From Cellulomonas sp. KRMCY2 (GTDB lineage Bacteria > Actinomycetota > Actinomycetes > Actinomycetales > Cellulomonadaceae), in assembly GCF_000526515.1 (NCBI RefSeq), contig NZ_JAGF01000001.1:620001-684000 (forward strand): a stretch of DNA of 64,000 nucleotides, given 5' to 3'. The position numbers were made by a program, and so were the translations under genes. How positions within the stretch are numbered: position 1 is the first letter of the stretch; each line of letters opens with the position of its first letter. The notes below the pieces were generated by a model. It was not told the DNA's origin and did not search any database. It worked only from the letters and a program-made list of their open reading frames with translations. Below, piece by piece: positions 53,449 to 63,059 of the stretch.

Positions 53449-55182
53449 TCACCGCAGGTCGGGCGGACCGGGCAGGGGCCACCAGACGGTGCCGTGACCG
53501 AGCACGACGAAGGTCAGCAGCACCCCGGCCGCGGCGAGGGCCACCAGGATCAGCGCGGCCGCGCCCGCTCGGCCCGGGGCGACAGCGGCGAGCGTCCAGC
53601 GCGTACCGACGCGGGTGCTGCGGCTCATCGGGCCGAACCACAGGCTCAGCACGCCGGCGAGAACCGCGACGGCGAGAAGGGCCGGGGTGACCCATGCGGC
53701 GTTGCCGGCCAGCTCGCCCGCGCGTTCGCCGACGGCGGGCTCCGCGACCAGCACCCGTCCGGAGTCGATGAGCCACCAGCCGACCCCGCCCGCGACGACC
53801 ACGACGCTGGCGCCGACGAGTGCGGAGGGCAGGCAGCCGACGACGGCCCGCAGCAGGTACCAGGGCCAGCCGACGACGGCCCGTGCGACATCGCCGCGGC
53901 CCGGCCCGCGCCGTGCCCGGCGAGCCTGCACGCCGGAGACCGCCAGGCCGACGCTGCGCACGAGCACCGCAAGGGCGACCGCGGCCAGGAGCGCGATGCC
54001 GGGCCGGAGGGCGCCCGCCGCGACGACCGCCGCGCCGAGCGCCAGGACGGTCCCCACCCGACGGCGCGGCTCGGGCGGGACGTCCTGCGACTCCCCCTCG
54101 TCGTCCTCGTCGTCCTCGTCGTCGGCGAGATCGTCGTCCTCGTACCCCTCGTCCTCGTATGCCTCGTCCTCCTGGTACGGACCCTCGCCCGAACCACCCA
54201 CCGCGTCCGGTGCGCCTGCCGCAGCATCGACCGGGGCCGCGGCGGCGAGCGGCATGACCCGGGTGCCACCGGCACCTGGCGCTCCTGGCGGACCGGTGAC
54301 CTGGGTGCCCTCCCCGTCGGCGAGCAGCTGCGTCACCGGCTCGTCCGCCGCGAGGTCCGGCTCGAGGTCCGGCTCGCCGGCTGCGGCGAGCCGGAGCTCG
54401 GCGACCACCTGCTCCGGGCTCGGACGCCGCCACGGGTCCACCGCGAGCGCCGAGCGCAGAGCGGCGGTCGTCCGCCGGTCCAGCCCGGACAGGTCCGCCT
54501 CGCCGGTCTGCACGCGGGTCAGGACGGTCTGCAGCGGCCGGGTGCCGAACGGTGGCCGACCGGTCGCGGCGAAGGCGAGCAGCGCCGCCCAGCCCCACCA
54601 GTCGCCGGCCTCGGACGGCTCGCCGCCCTCGAGCAGCTCGGGCGACAGGTAGCCGGGCGTACCGACGACGAGCCCGGTCGACGTCACCCGGGCGTCCTCG
54701 GCCGCCTGCGCGATCCCGAAGTCGATCAGGACGGGCCCGCGGTCGGTCACCAGCACGTTGCCCGGCGTGAGGTCGCGGTGCAGCACCCCGGCGTCGTGCA
54801 CCAGCTCGAGCGCCGCCCGCAGCTTCTCGGCGAGGTCCGCGAGCTCGACGGAGCCCATCGACCCGTGCGAGCGCACCCAGGCGGCCAGGTCCTCACCGTC
54901 GACCAGCTCGGTCACGACGAACGCCTCGGCCGAGTCGATCTCGGCGTCGAGCACCCGGGCCACCGCAGGGTGCCGGACCCGCTGGAGGTTCGCGACCTCG
55001 CGGGACAGCCGCTCGCGCGCATCCGGGTCGGCGCCGAGGTGGGGGTGCAGCAGCTTGAGGGCGACGACGACGCCTTCGCCGTCGACCGCCCGGTAGACGG
55101 CACCCATGCCGCCCTGCCCCAGCGGGCCGAGGATGCGGTAGCCACCGATCTCGGTTCCGGGGACGACGCCGATGCGCTCCAT
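53449..55182 (-). CDS. Membrane serine/threonine protein kinase
   Basis: 577 residues. Kinase domain 14-270: glycine loop GQGGMG (22-27), Lys43 in VALKLLH, catalytic loop HRDLTPGN (135-142) and DFG (154-156). The loop has Thr139 where Lys is usual in Ser/Thr kinases, while Asp137 and Asn142 remain. A Pro/Ala/acidic linker (Asp/Glu run near 345-370) leads to about four to six membrane spans and no PASTA repeats, unlike PknB. ATG is 6 nt after TAGCGT. Signal and targets unknown. Confidence 0.9.
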   Translation of the reverse strand: MERIGVVPGTEIGGYRILGPLGQGGMGAVYRAVDGEGVVVALKLLHPHLGADPDARERLSREVANLQRVRHPAVARVLDAEIDSAEAFVVTELVDGEDLAAWVRSHGSMGSVELADLAEKLRAALELVHDAGVLHRDLTPGNVLVTDRGPVLIDFGIAQAAEDARVTSTGLVVGTPGYLSPELLEGGEPSEAGDWWGWAALLAFAATGRPPFGTRPLQTVLTRVQTGEADLSGLDRRTTAALRSALAVDPWRRPSPEQVVAELRLAAAGEPDLEPDLAADEPVTQLLADGEGTQVTGPPGAPGAGGTRVMPLAAAAPVDAAAGAPDAVGGSGEGPYQEDEAYEDEGYEDDDLADDEDDEDDEGESQDVPPEPRRRVGTVLALGAAVVAAGALRPGIALLAAVALAVLVRSVGLAVSGVQARRARRGPGRGDVARAVVGWPWYLLRAVVGCLPSALVGASVVVVAGGVGWWLIDSGRVLVAEPAVGERAGELAGNAAWVTPALLAVAVLAGVLSLWFGPMSRSTRVGTRWTLAAVAPGRAGAAALILVALAAAGVLLTFVVLGHGTVWWPLPGPPDLR

Positions 55183-55284
55183 GCCGTCACGCTAGCCGCC
55201 GCCGACCGGGCAGGACGCGGCACGCGCCGAGCGGCCCGCCACCCACACCGATAGCCTCGAGGTTGATCCGAAGGAGCTGATCCA

Positions 55285-56943
55285 GTGACGGACGCGGCGT
55301 ACCAGCTGGTCGTGGTGTCGAACCGCCTGCCGGTCGACCTCACGGTCGCGGAGGACGGCAGCGAGAGCTGGCAGCGCTCCCCCGGTGGCCTGGTCAGCGC
55401 GCTCGAGCCCGTGATGCAGGCGGCCGACGGCGCCTGGGTGGGCTGGTCGGGCACGGCCGACGTCACGGCCGAGCCGTTCGAGGCCGACGGCATGCGCCTG
55501 GTCCCGGTGCTCCTGACCGCCGAGGAGGTCGCCGACTACTACGAGGGCTTCTCGAACGACACCCTGTGGCCGCTGTGCCACGACGTGATCAGCCCGCCGG
55601 AGTTCCACCGGCACTGGTGGGACGCGTACCAGCGGGTCAACCGGCGCTTCGCCGAGGCGGCGGCGGCTCAGGCTGCACCGGGCGGCGTGGTCTGGGTGCA
55701 CGACTACCAGCTGCAGCTCGTGCCGGCGATGCTCCGCGAGCTGCGCCCCGACGTACGGATCGGCTACTTCCACCACATCCCCTTCCCGCCGCTGGAGATC
55801 TTCGCCCAGCTGCCGTGGCGGCGGCAGGTCGTCGAGGGTCTGCTCGGCGCGGACCTGATCGGGTTCCAGCGCACCGGTGACGCGGCGAACTTCGTCCGCG
55901 TCGTGCGGCGGCTGACCGACCTGGCGACGCGCGGGCAGATCATCTCCGTCCCGGTCGGGCCGACCGGGCCCGGAGCGACGGTCGTCGGCGCCCGGGCGCA
56001 CCGGCACGCGACGCGTGGCGGTGCGCACCACCACGGTCACGGCATCCGCCACGTCCGGGCCGCGGCGTTCCCCATCTCCATCGACTCGGCCGGCTTCGAC
56101 GCGATGGCCCGCACCGAGGAGGTCAAGGCCCGTGCCCGGGAGATCCGGACGAACCTCGGCGACCCCGCCGTCCTGCTGCTCGGGGTGGACCGACTCGACT
56201 ACACCAAGGGGATCCGGCACCGGATCAAGGCCTACGGTGAGCTGCTCGCCGAGGGGCGCCTGCAGGTCCCGGACGCCGCGCTGGTGCAGGTCGCCAGCCC
56301 GAGCCGGGAGAACGTCGAGGCCTACCAGCAGCTGCGTGACGAGCTCGAGACCCTGGTCGGTCGGATCAACGGCGAGCACGGTCACATCGGGTCGGCGGCC
56401 ATCTACTACATGCACCACTCCTACCCGCCGCAGGAGATGGCAGCCCTCTACCTCGCGGCCGACGTGATGCTCGTGACCGCCCTGCGCGACGGCATGAACC
56501 TGGTCGCCAAGGAGTTCGTCGCGGCGTGCACCGACGACCACGGGGTGCTGGTCCTCAGCGAGTTCACCGGCGCGGCCGACGAGCTGTCCGGCGCGCTGCT
56601 GATCAACCCGCACGACATCGACGGGATGAAGGACACCATCGAGCGCGCCGTGCGGATGGACCGTCCCGAGATGCGTCGGCGGATGCGCAGGCTGCGCCGC
56701 CGCGTGCTCGAGGACGACGTCGCCAAGTGGTCGCGCGGCTTCCTCGCGGCGCTCGCGGACCTGCCGGACGACGGCCACCTGACGCATGCGGTGCACGACG
56801 AGCGCGACGGGCACGACCGCCGCGACGACCTGACCGCACGCGACGGGCGCGACGGGCAGACGGCGCACGACGACCACGACGGGCAGGCCGCTCGCGGCGA
56901 GGACGCCGCGCACGCGGCGCAGGGCGGGACCGACCATGGCTGA
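55285..56943 (+). CDS. otsA: Trehalose-6-phosphate synthase
   Basis: 552 residues, GT20 retaining glucosyltransferase joining UDP-glucose (or GDP-glucose) and glucose 6-phosphate. SNRLPVD, GWSG, WVHDYQLQLVP, FHHIPFPP, GVDRLDYTKGI and DGMNLVAKEF are all intact. Two oddities: a His-rich insertion (about residues 235-259, with HHHGHG) just before AAFPISIDS, and a 50-residue His/Asp/Arg tail with RDGRDGQT-like repeats. AAGGAG precedes GTG 55285. Overlaps otsB by 8 nt. Confidence 0.95.
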   Translation: MTDAAYQLVVVSNRLPVDLTVAEDGSESWQRSPGGLVSALEPVMQAADGAWVGWSGTADVTAEPFEADGMRLVPVLLTAEEVADYYEGFSNDTLWPLCHDVISPPEFHRHWWDAYQRVNRRFAEAAAAQAAPGGVVWVHDYQLQLVPAMLRELRPDVRIGYFHHIPFPPLEIFAQLPWRRQVVEGLLGADLIGFQRTGDAANFVRVVRRLTDLATRGQIISVPVGPTGPGATVVGARAHRHATRGGAHHHGHGIRHVRAAAFPISIDSAGFDAMARTEEVKARAREIRTNLGDPAVLLLGVDRLDYTKGIRHRIKAYGELLAEGRLQVPDAALVQVASPSRENVEAYQQLRDELETLVGRINGEHGHIGSAAIYYMHHSYPPQEMAALYLAADVMLVTALRDGMNLVAKEFVAACTDDHGVLVLSEFTGAADELSGALLINPHDIDGMKDTIERAVRMDRPEMRRRMRRLRRRVLEDDVAKWSRGFLAALADLPDDGHLTHAVHDERDGHDRRDDLTARDGRDGQTAHDDHDGQAARGEDAAHAAQGGTDHG

Positions 56944-57739
56944 CTCCCCGGACCCGGCAGCCGACCCCACCCTGGACGCGGCGCTCGGCGCGCTGGCCGA
57001 CCACGTGCGTGGCGGCGGCACCGCACTGGTCGCGCTGGACTTCGACGGCGCGCTCGCACCGCTGGGGGACGACCCGGCGGCGAGCCGCGCGCTGCCGTCG
57101 GCGGTCCGGGCGATCGCCGCCCTTGCCGCGAACCCCGGCATCCACCTCGCCCTGGTCTCCGGCCGGACGATCGACGACCTCGCGGACAAGGCGGAGGTGC
57201 CCGACGGGACGGTTCTGGTCGGCAGCCACGGTGCCGAACGTGGTCTCTGGGCAGACGGCGGGCTGCAGCGGTCGGACCTCGTGCTCGACGATGCGTCGTC
57301 GGCCCTGCGGGCCCGCATCGGCGCCGAGCTCGACGCCGCCGTCGGCCAGACGTCCGGTGGCGCCCGGGTCGAGCACAAGCCGGCGTCCGTCGTCCTGCAC
57401 ACCCGCACCGCGACGCCGCAGGAGGCTGCCCGGCTCACCGCGCACGCGCTGGCCGTCGGGGACCGCGACGGCGTCGACACGATGCGCGGCAAGGACGTGG
57501 TCGAGCTGTCCGTCCTGCAGGTGACCAAGGGCGACGCCCTCGCCGACCTGCGCCGCGACCTCGCGGTCGGCGTCCTGCTCTATGCGGGCGACGACGTCAC
57601 GGACGAGCGCGCGTTCGCCGCCCTGCGGCCCGACGACGTCACGATCCGGGTCGGTCCGGGGCCCACGGCCGCCCGCTTCCGGGTGCCCGATCCGCACGGG
57701 CTCGCGGCCGCGCTGACCAGGCTCGCCGCCCTGGTGTGA
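56936..57739 (+). CDS. otsB: Trehalose-6-phosphate phosphatase
   Basis: 267 residues, HAD-type phosphatase completing trehalose synthesis. Motif I DFDGAL (D35, D37; Ala replaces the usual Thr), motif II VSGRTIDDL, and the later KGDAL and GDDVTDERAF Mg-binding block. ATG lies within the end of otsA, so the two are co-translated. Standard length. Confidence 0.94.
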   Translation: MADSPDPAADPTLDAALGALADHVRGGGTALVALDFDGALAPLGDDPAASRALPSAVRAIAALAANPGIHLALVSGRTIDDLADKAEVPDGTVLVGSHGAERGLWADGGLQRSDLVLDDASSALRARIGAELDAAVGQTSGGARVEHKPASVVLHTRTATPQEAARLTAHALAVGDRDGVDTMRGKDVVELSVLQVTKGDALADLRRDLAVGVLLYAGDDVTDERAFAALRPDDVTIRVGPGPTAARFRVPDPHGLAAALTRLAALV

Positions 57740-57912
57740 GCCGGAGGGACCCTTGTGTGGGCCGGAGCGATGTGTGGCAAGATGACCTCGTCGCACGGAT
57801 GAGGCTGGTCAGACCTGACCGCAGCATCCGTGCCGGTGTCACAGAGGACACCTGACACTCCCATTCACAACGGATCGTCCGGCACGTACCTGCCGGTGGA
57901 GGGATCAGCACC
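57740..57912 (+). promoter_or_regulatory. Leader/promoter region of msiK
   Basis: 173 bp with an imperfect tandem repeat of TGTGnGCCGGAG at the otsB end, inverted repeats GCACGGATG/CATCCGTGC (near 57795 and 57825) and GGTGTC/GACACC (near 57835-57852), then GGAGG before ATG 57913. These could be sugar-responsive operators or leader hairpins; no firm promoter call. Confidence 0.4.
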
Positions 57913-59040
57913 ATGGCAACTGTCACGTTCGACAAGGCAACTCGTACCTACCCGGGGACCGAACGTCCCGCGGTCGACCAGCTCGACCTGCACGTCGAGG
58001 ACGGCGAGTTCCTCGTCCTCGTCGGCCCCTCGGGTTGTGGCAAGTCCACCTCGCTCCGCATGCTGGCGGGCCTCGAGGACGTCAACTCCGGCCGCATCCT
58101 GATCGGCGACCGCGACGTCACCGACGTCCAGCCCAAGGACCGGGACATCGCCATGGTGTTCCAGAACTACGCGCTGTACCCGCACATGTCGGTTGCGGAC
58201 AACATGGGCTTCGCGCTGAAGATCGCCGGCACGCCCAAGGCCGACATCCGCAAGCGCGTCGAGGAAGCCGCCAAGATCCTCGACCTGTCCGAGTACCTGG
58301 ACCGCAAGCCGAAGGCCCTCTCCGGTGGCCAGCGTCAGCGTGTCGCGATGGGCCGTGCGATCGTCCGCCAGCCCCAGGTGTTCCTCATGGACGAGCCGCT
58401 GTCGAACCTCGACGCCAAGCTCCGGGTCCAGACGCGCACCCAGATCGCCTCCCTGCAGCGCCGCCTCGGCGTCACGACGGTCTACGTCACCCACGACCAG
58501 ACCGAGGCCCTGACCATGGGCGACCGGATCGCGGTCCTCAAGGACGGCCTCCTGCAGCAGGTCGGCACGCCGCGCGACATGTACGACACCCCGACGAACG
58601 TGTTCGTCGCCGGCTTCATCGGCTCGCCTGCGATGAACATCGGCTCGTTCCAGGTCGTCGAGGGCGCCGCACAGCTCGGCCAGACCCGCATCCCGCTCGA
58701 GCGCAGCGTCATCGCGAAGATCGCCCCCGAGGACAAGGGCCACATCGTCATCGGCTTCCGTCCCGAGTCGCTCGACGTGGTCACGCAGGCGAACGAGGGC
58801 GCCATCCCGATCAAGGTCCTCCTCGTCGAGGAGCTCGGCTCCGACGCGTTCGTCTACGGCGAGCTCGCCGGTGCCGGCGCAGCGGCCAAGGAGATCCACT
58901 CGGGTGCCGGTGAGGCTCAGATCATCGTGCGCGTCGACCCGCGTCAGGTGCCACAGAAGGGCGAGACGGTCTGGGCAGCGATCCGGCCCGGCGAGCGTCA
59001 CGTCTTCTCGGCCTCGACCGGCAACCGCATCGACGTCTGA
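57913..59040 (+). CDS. msiK: Multiple-sugar import ABC ATPase (MsiK/UgpC type)
   Basis: 375 residues, MalK-type ATPase. Walker A GPSGCGKST (38-46), Q-loop Q84, signature LSGGQ (136-140), Walker B VFLMDEP (156-162), H-loop in YVTHDQTEA, and a C-terminal TOBE/regulatory domain with FRPESLDV. No sugar-binding protein or permease is adjacent. In actinobacteria such a lone ATPase energises many different sugar importers. Its own terminator follows and codon use is strongly optimised, suggesting high expression. Confidence 0.93.
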   Translation: MATVTFDKATRTYPGTERPAVDQLDLHVEDGEFLVLVGPSGCGKSTSLRMLAGLEDVNSGRILIGDRDVTDVQPKDRDIAMVFQNYALYPHMSVADNMGFALKIAGTPKADIRKRVEEAAKILDLSEYLDRKPKALSGGQRQRVAMGRAIVRQPQVFLMDEPLSNLDAKLRVQTRTQIASLQRRLGVTTVYVTHDQTEALTMGDRIAVLKDGLLQQVGTPRDMYDTPTNVFVAGFIGSPAMNIGSFQVVEGAAQLGQTRIPLERSVIAKIAPEDKGHIVIGFRPESLDVVTQANEGAIPIKVLLVEELGSDAFVYGELAGAGAAAKEIHSGAGEAQIIVRVDPRQVPQKGETVWAAIRPGERHVFSASTGNRIDV

Positions 59041-59067
59041 CCTGCACGGTCCGACCGACGTTCGGTC

Positions 59068-59104
59068 GAGAGGGCGGGACGGCCATGTGCCGTCCCGCCC
59101 TCTC
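59068..59104 (+). terminator. Strong terminator after msiK
   Basis: Perfect 16-bp arms GAGAGGGCGGGACGGC (59068-59083) and GCCGTCCCGCCCTCTC (59089-59104) with loop CATGT, 28 bp past the stop. Confidence 0.85.
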
Positions 59105-59125
59105 GCACTTGTGAAGGAGCACGCG

Positions 59126-60370
59126 ATGCCACAGTCGCTGCAGATCACGGCCGCTGCGCCCGATCCGGCCCTGCTCGACCTGCCCTGGCACATCCCGCTC
59201 GAGGACTGGCCGGCCGAGAACCTCGCCGCGCTGCCACGAGGCATCTCCCGGCACGTCGTGCGCTTCGTCAAGCTCTCCGGCCGGGTCATCGCGGTCAAGG
59301 AGATCGGCGAGTCCGTCGCCTACCGCGAGTACGAGCTGCTGCGCGCCCTGGGGCGCCTCGACGTGCCGAGCGTCGTGCCGGTCGGTGTGATCACCGGCCG
59401 CCGCAGCCCCGACGGCGAGCGGCTCGAGGCGGTGCTGATCACCCAGCACCTGCAGTTCTCGCTGCCGTACCGCGCGCTGTTCAGCCAGGTGCTGCAGCCG
59501 GACACCACCGGGCGCCTGATCGACGCGCTCGCCGTGCTCCTGGTGCGGCTGCACCTGACCGGCTTCTACTGGGGTGACGTCTCGCTGTCCAACACCCTGT
59601 TCCGCCGGGACGCCGAGACCTTCGCGGCCTACCTCGTCGACGCCGAGACCGGCGACCTGCACGACCGGCTCAGCAACGGGCAGCGCAGCTACGACCTGGA
59701 GATCGCCCGGGTCAACATCATCGGCGAGCTGATGGACCTCGAGGCCGGTGAGCTGCTCGAGACCGGCGTCGACACGGTCGAGGTCGGTGCGCGTCTGGTC
59801 ACGCGGTACGAGGAGCTGTGGGCGACGCTGACCGACGCCGAGTCCTTCGGCACCGGCGAGCGGTGGCGGGTCGCGGCGCGCATCGAACGCCTCAACGAGC
59901 TCGGCTTCGACGTCGGCGAGCTCGACATCACGACCGATGTGGACGGCACGACCGTGCGGATCAAGCCCAAGGTCGTCGACGCCGGGCACCACTCGCGGCG
60001 CCTGATGCGCCTGACCGGTCTCGACGTCGAGGAGAACCAGGCCCGCCGCATGCTCAACGACCTCGACGCCTACCGCGCGGCGGCCGACCGCCAGGGCGAG
60101 GACGAGGAGTTCGCGGCCCACGACTGGCTGACGACGGTGTTCGAGCCGGCGGTGCGTGCCGTTCCCCGGGACCTCCGCGGCAAGCTCGAACCGGCCCAGA
60201 TGTTCCACGAGATGCTCGACCACCGCTGGTTCATCTCCAGCGAGCAGCGACGCGACGTGCCGATGAGCGAGGCCGTGACGAGCTACGTCGACACCGTCCT
60301 GCGACACCGCCCGGACGAGAAGGCAGTCCTCGGCATCGACACGGCCATCATCCCGCGCATCAGCACGTAG
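59126..60370 (+). CDS. DUF4032 kinase-like protein
   Basis: 414 residues. The N-terminal 230 residues look like a lipopolysaccharide-kinase/eukaryotic-like kinase fold: VIAVKEIGESVAYREYELLRAL (Lys and Glu of the ATP site), LLVRLHLTGFYWGDVSLSNTLF (catalytic loop with D and N) and AYLVDAETGDL (metal Asp). A DUF4032 domain fills the C-terminus (about 240-400). Substrate unknown. GAAGGAG precedes ATG 59126, 21 bp after the msiK terminator. Convergent with rlmB (15 bp gap). Confidence 0.85.
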   Translation: MPQSLQITAAAPDPALLDLPWHIPLEDWPAENLAALPRGISRHVVRFVKLSGRVIAVKEIGESVAYREYELLRALGRLDVPSVVPVGVITGRRSPDGERLEAVLITQHLQFSLPYRALFSQVLQPDTTGRLIDALAVLLVRLHLTGFYWGDVSLSNTLFRRDAETFAAYLVDAETGDLHDRLSNGQRSYDLEIARVNIIGELMDLEAGELLETGVDTVEVGARLVTRYEELWATLTDAESFGTGERWRVAARIERLNELGFDVGELDITTDVDGTTVRIKPKVVDAGHHSRRLMRLTGLDVEENQARRMLNDLDAYRAAADRQGEDEEFAAHDWLTTVFEPAVRAVPRDLRGKLEPAQMFHEMLDHRWFISSEQRRDVPMSEAVTSYVDTVLRHRPDEKAVLGIDTAIIPRIST

Positions 60371-60385
60371 GCCGGCTCAGCGCAG

Positions 60386-61504
60386 TCACCGCCCGCGCAG
60401 GCGCGCCACCTCGTAGAGGCTGATCCCGGCCGCGACGCCGGCGTTGAGCGACTCGACAGTCGCGCTGATCGGGATCGACGCCACGACGTCGCACGTCTCC
60501 CGGACCAGCCGACCGAGCCCCTTGCCCTCCGACCCGACGACCAGCACGACCGGCTCGGTGGCGAGCTGCAGGTCGGCCACGCTCGTGGTGCCGTCGGCGT
60601 CGAGGCCGACGACGAAGCAGCCCGCCTCGCGCAGCTCGCCGAGGGCGCGCACCAGGTTCGTGACGCGGGCGACCGGCACCCGGGCAGCCGCACCGGCCGA
60701 GACCTTCCAGGCCGAGGCCGTGACGCCGGCCGAGCGCCGCTCCGGGAGCACGACGCCGTGGGCGCCGAAGGCACCGGCCGAGCGCAGCACCGCACCGAGG
60801 TTGCGGGGGTCCGTCACACCGTCGAGGGCGACGATCAGCGCCGGCCGACCTGTCCGCTCGGCCTGCGCGAGGATCGCCTCGAGGTCGACGTACGCATACG
60901 CGGGGACCTGGATCGCGACGCCCTGGTGGACCATGCCGTCGGTGAGCCGGTCCAGCTCGGGCTTGGTCACCTCGAGCAGCGGCAGGCGACGGTCCGTCGC
61001 GAGCTTGAGGATCTCCCGGACCCGCTCGTCGGAGTCCATCCGGTGACCGACCCAGACCGCCGAGCAGGGGACACCCGCGCGCAGCGCCTCGACGACGGAG
61101 TTGCGCCCCGACACGATCTCGGGGCCACCGGCGGCGGCCTTCGCGCCGCGACCGCCCGGCGCCCTGCCACCCCCGGGTGTCCGGCCGCCGGCGCTCGGAC
61201 GGGAGCCGCCGGTCGGACGACCGGTCCGTCGCGGACCGTCGGAGAAGCCGCCGGCCCGTCGCGGACCGTCGGTCGAGCCGCCGGGGGTCTTCGCGTAGGC
61301 CGCCCGGGGCTTGCCCTCAGCCTTCTCGAGCTTCTCCTGGGCCACCTTGCGCTTGGCGGCCACGTGGTACGGCCGGTCCTCGGCCTTGGGCGTCGGTCCC
61401 CGGCCCTCGAGGGCGCGTCGTCCCTTGCCCCCGGTGCCCGCCGTCGCGGTCTTCTTCGATCCGGCCTTGCGCGTGGCGCCGCGGCGCTGCGAGTTGCCTG
61501 CCAT
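60386..61504 (-). CDS. rlmB: 23S rRNA (guanosine-2'-O-)-methyltransferase RlmB
   Basis: 372 residues, SPOUT methyltransferase modifying the peptidyl-transferase region of 23S rRNA. The last 245 residues hold the substrate-binding domain (GRNSVVEALRAG) and the knotted SAM site: LDGVTDPRNLGAVLRSA, VVLVVGSEGKGLGRLV and IPISATVESLNAGVAAGI. The first 125 residues are a Lys/Arg/Gly/Pro-rich extension with GPRRxGG-type repeats, probably a disordered RNA-binding tail. ATG shares one base with the cysS stop (TGATG). Confidence 0.93.
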   Translation of the reverse strand: MAGNSQRRGATRKAGSKKTATAGTGGKGRRALEGRGPTPKAEDRPYHVAAKRKVAQEKLEKAEGKPRAAYAKTPGGSTDGPRRAGGFSDGPRRTGRPTGGSRPSAGGRTPGGGRAPGGRGAKAAAGGPEIVSGRNSVVEALRAGVPCSAVWVGHRMDSDERVREILKLATDRRLPLLEVTKPELDRLTDGMVHQGVAIQVPAYAYVDLEAILAQAERTGRPALIVALDGVTDPRNLGAVLRSAGAFGAHGVVLPERRSAGVTASAWKVSAGAAARVPVARVTNLVRALGELREAGCFVVGLDADGTTSVADLQLATEPVVLVVGSEGKGLGRLVRETCDVVASIPISATVESLNAGVAAGISLYEVARLRGR

Positions 61505-62958
61505 CAGTCCTCCTGGTCCTGGGCGAGCGACCAGCGGGCACCCGTCGGTGAGTCCTCCACGACGACGCCCGCCGCCGTAAGCCTGTCACGTACTGCGTCC
61601 GCGGTCGCCCAGTCCTTGGCCGCGCGCGCCGTCGCCCGGGCGTCGAGCTCCGCCCGCACGAGTGCGTCCAGTGCGCTCTCGGCCCGTGAGCCGCCCGCCT
61701 GGGTCTGCCACCGTTCGGGGTCGAGGCCGAGCACGTCGAGCATCGCGCGCACCGCGAGGAGCTCGGTCCGGACGTCGGCCTGCGTCCCCTCGGCCAGGGC
61801 GATGTTGCCCACGTGCAGGCGCTCGTGCACGACGGCGAGTGCCGCCGGCACGTTCAGGTCGTCGTCCATCGCGGCGGTGAACTGCGCCGGCAGCGGCGCG
61901 GCGGCCACCTCGCCGAGGTCGATCGGGTCGCCGCTCGCCGCGACCCGCTCGGTCGCCCGGCGGACGAAGCCCGCAAGCCTGGTCCAGGTCGCCTCCGCCT
62001 CCTGCAGGGTGTCGGCCGCGTACTCGAGCATCGAGCGGTAGTGCACGGCCGTGAGCGCATAGCGCAGCACGACCGGCCGGGTGCTCTCGAGGATCGTCGC
62101 CACCATGAGCGAGTTGCCGAGCGACTTGCTCATCTTCGCGCCGCTCTGGGTGACCCAGGCGCTGTGCATCCAGAGCTGGGCGAAGCCGCTGCCGGCCGCG
62201 CGGGACTGGGCCTGCTCGTTCTCGTGGTGCGGGAAGCGCAGGTCGAGACCGCCGCCGTGGATGTCGAAGGTGTCACCGAGGTAGCGCTCGGCCATCGCCG
62301 AGCACTCCAGGTGCCAGCCGGGCCGCCCCCGACCGAACGGCGTGGGCCAGGACGCCGTGTCGGGATCGGTGGCCCGGGGCGCCTTCCACAGGGCGAAGTC
62401 CCGGAGATCGCGCTTGACCACGGCCGTCCCGGAGTCCTCCTCCTCGGCCTCGTCGGCTGCCGGGGGGAGGTCGTCCGGCCGCTGGTTGGTCAGCGCGCCG
62501 TACTCGGCGAACGAGCGGACGTCGAACCACACGTCCCCCTCACCGGTGGCGTAGGCGTGACCACGCTCGACCAACCGCTCCATGAGCTGGACCATGTCGG
62601 GGACGTGCGCGGTCGCGCGGGGCTCGTAGGTCGGCGGCAGCACGCCGAGCACGTCGTACGCCGCGGTGAAGTCCCGCTCGTGCCGCTGCGCCCAGGCCCA
62701 CCACGGCACGCCGGCCGCGGCCGACCTGGTCAGGATCTTGTCGTCGATGTCGGTGACGTTACGGATCAGCGTGACCCGGTACCCGCTGCGCCGCAGCCAG
62801 CGGACCAGGATGTCGAAGGCCAGGGCCATCCGCATGTGCCCGATGTGCGGGGGCGCCTGCACCGTCGCACCGCACACGTAGATGCCGACCTCGCCTGCAC
62901 GCAGCGGGACGAACTCGCGCGCACGGCGCGTCGCAGTGTCGAACAGGTGCAGGCTCAC
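61504..62958 (-). CDS. cysS: Cysteinyl-tRNA synthetase
   Basis: 484 residues, class I synthetase. Zinc-site Cys in [17 protein letters not shown] (the HIGH motif), second zinc-site Cys in GWHLECSAM, His-His-Glu in [10 protein letters not shown] and KMSKS in [10 protein letters not shown] identify CysS rather than MshC. It has a glutamate-rich insertion [10 protein letters not shown] near residue 190. GTG 62958 is 6 nt after TACCCT, a leaderless start. Operon with rlmB. Confidence 0.96.
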   Translation of the reverse strand: MSLHLFDTATRRAREFVPLRAGEVGIYVCGATVQAPPHIGHMRMALAFDILVRWLRRSGYRVTLIRNVTDIDDKILTRSAAAGVPWWAWAQRHERDFTAAYDVLGVLPPTYEPRATAHVPDMVQLMERLVERGHAYATGEGDVWFDVRSFAEYGALTNQRPDDLPPAADEAEEEDSGTAVVKRDLRDFALWKAPRATDPDTASWPTPFGRGRPGWHLECSAMAERYLGDTFDIHGGGLDLRFPHHENEQAQSRAAGSGFAQLWMHSAWVTQSGAKMSKSLGNSLMVATILESTRPVVLRYALTAVHYRSMLEYAADTLQEAEATWTRLAGFVRRATERVAASGDPIDLGEVAAAPLPAQFTAAMDDDLNVPAALAVVHERLHVGNIALAEGTQADVRTELLAVRAMLDVLGLDPERWQTQAGGSRAESALDALVRAELDARATARAAKDWATADAVRDRLTAAGVVVEDSPTGARWSLAQDQED

Positions 62959-63059
62959 CGCGCAAGGGTACCGGCGCGGCCGCACCGCTGCTGTCGGCCG
63001 CCGTCGGCCGATCGGTGCGGGCCCTGGACCTTCGGCACGGCGCGGGACATGATCGGGGT

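Noticed and set aside
56780..56935. A CRISPR-like or tandem repeat array at the end of otsA
   Set aside because: The repetition is at the level of GACGGGC-type codons within an open frame, units are irregular and there are no spacers.
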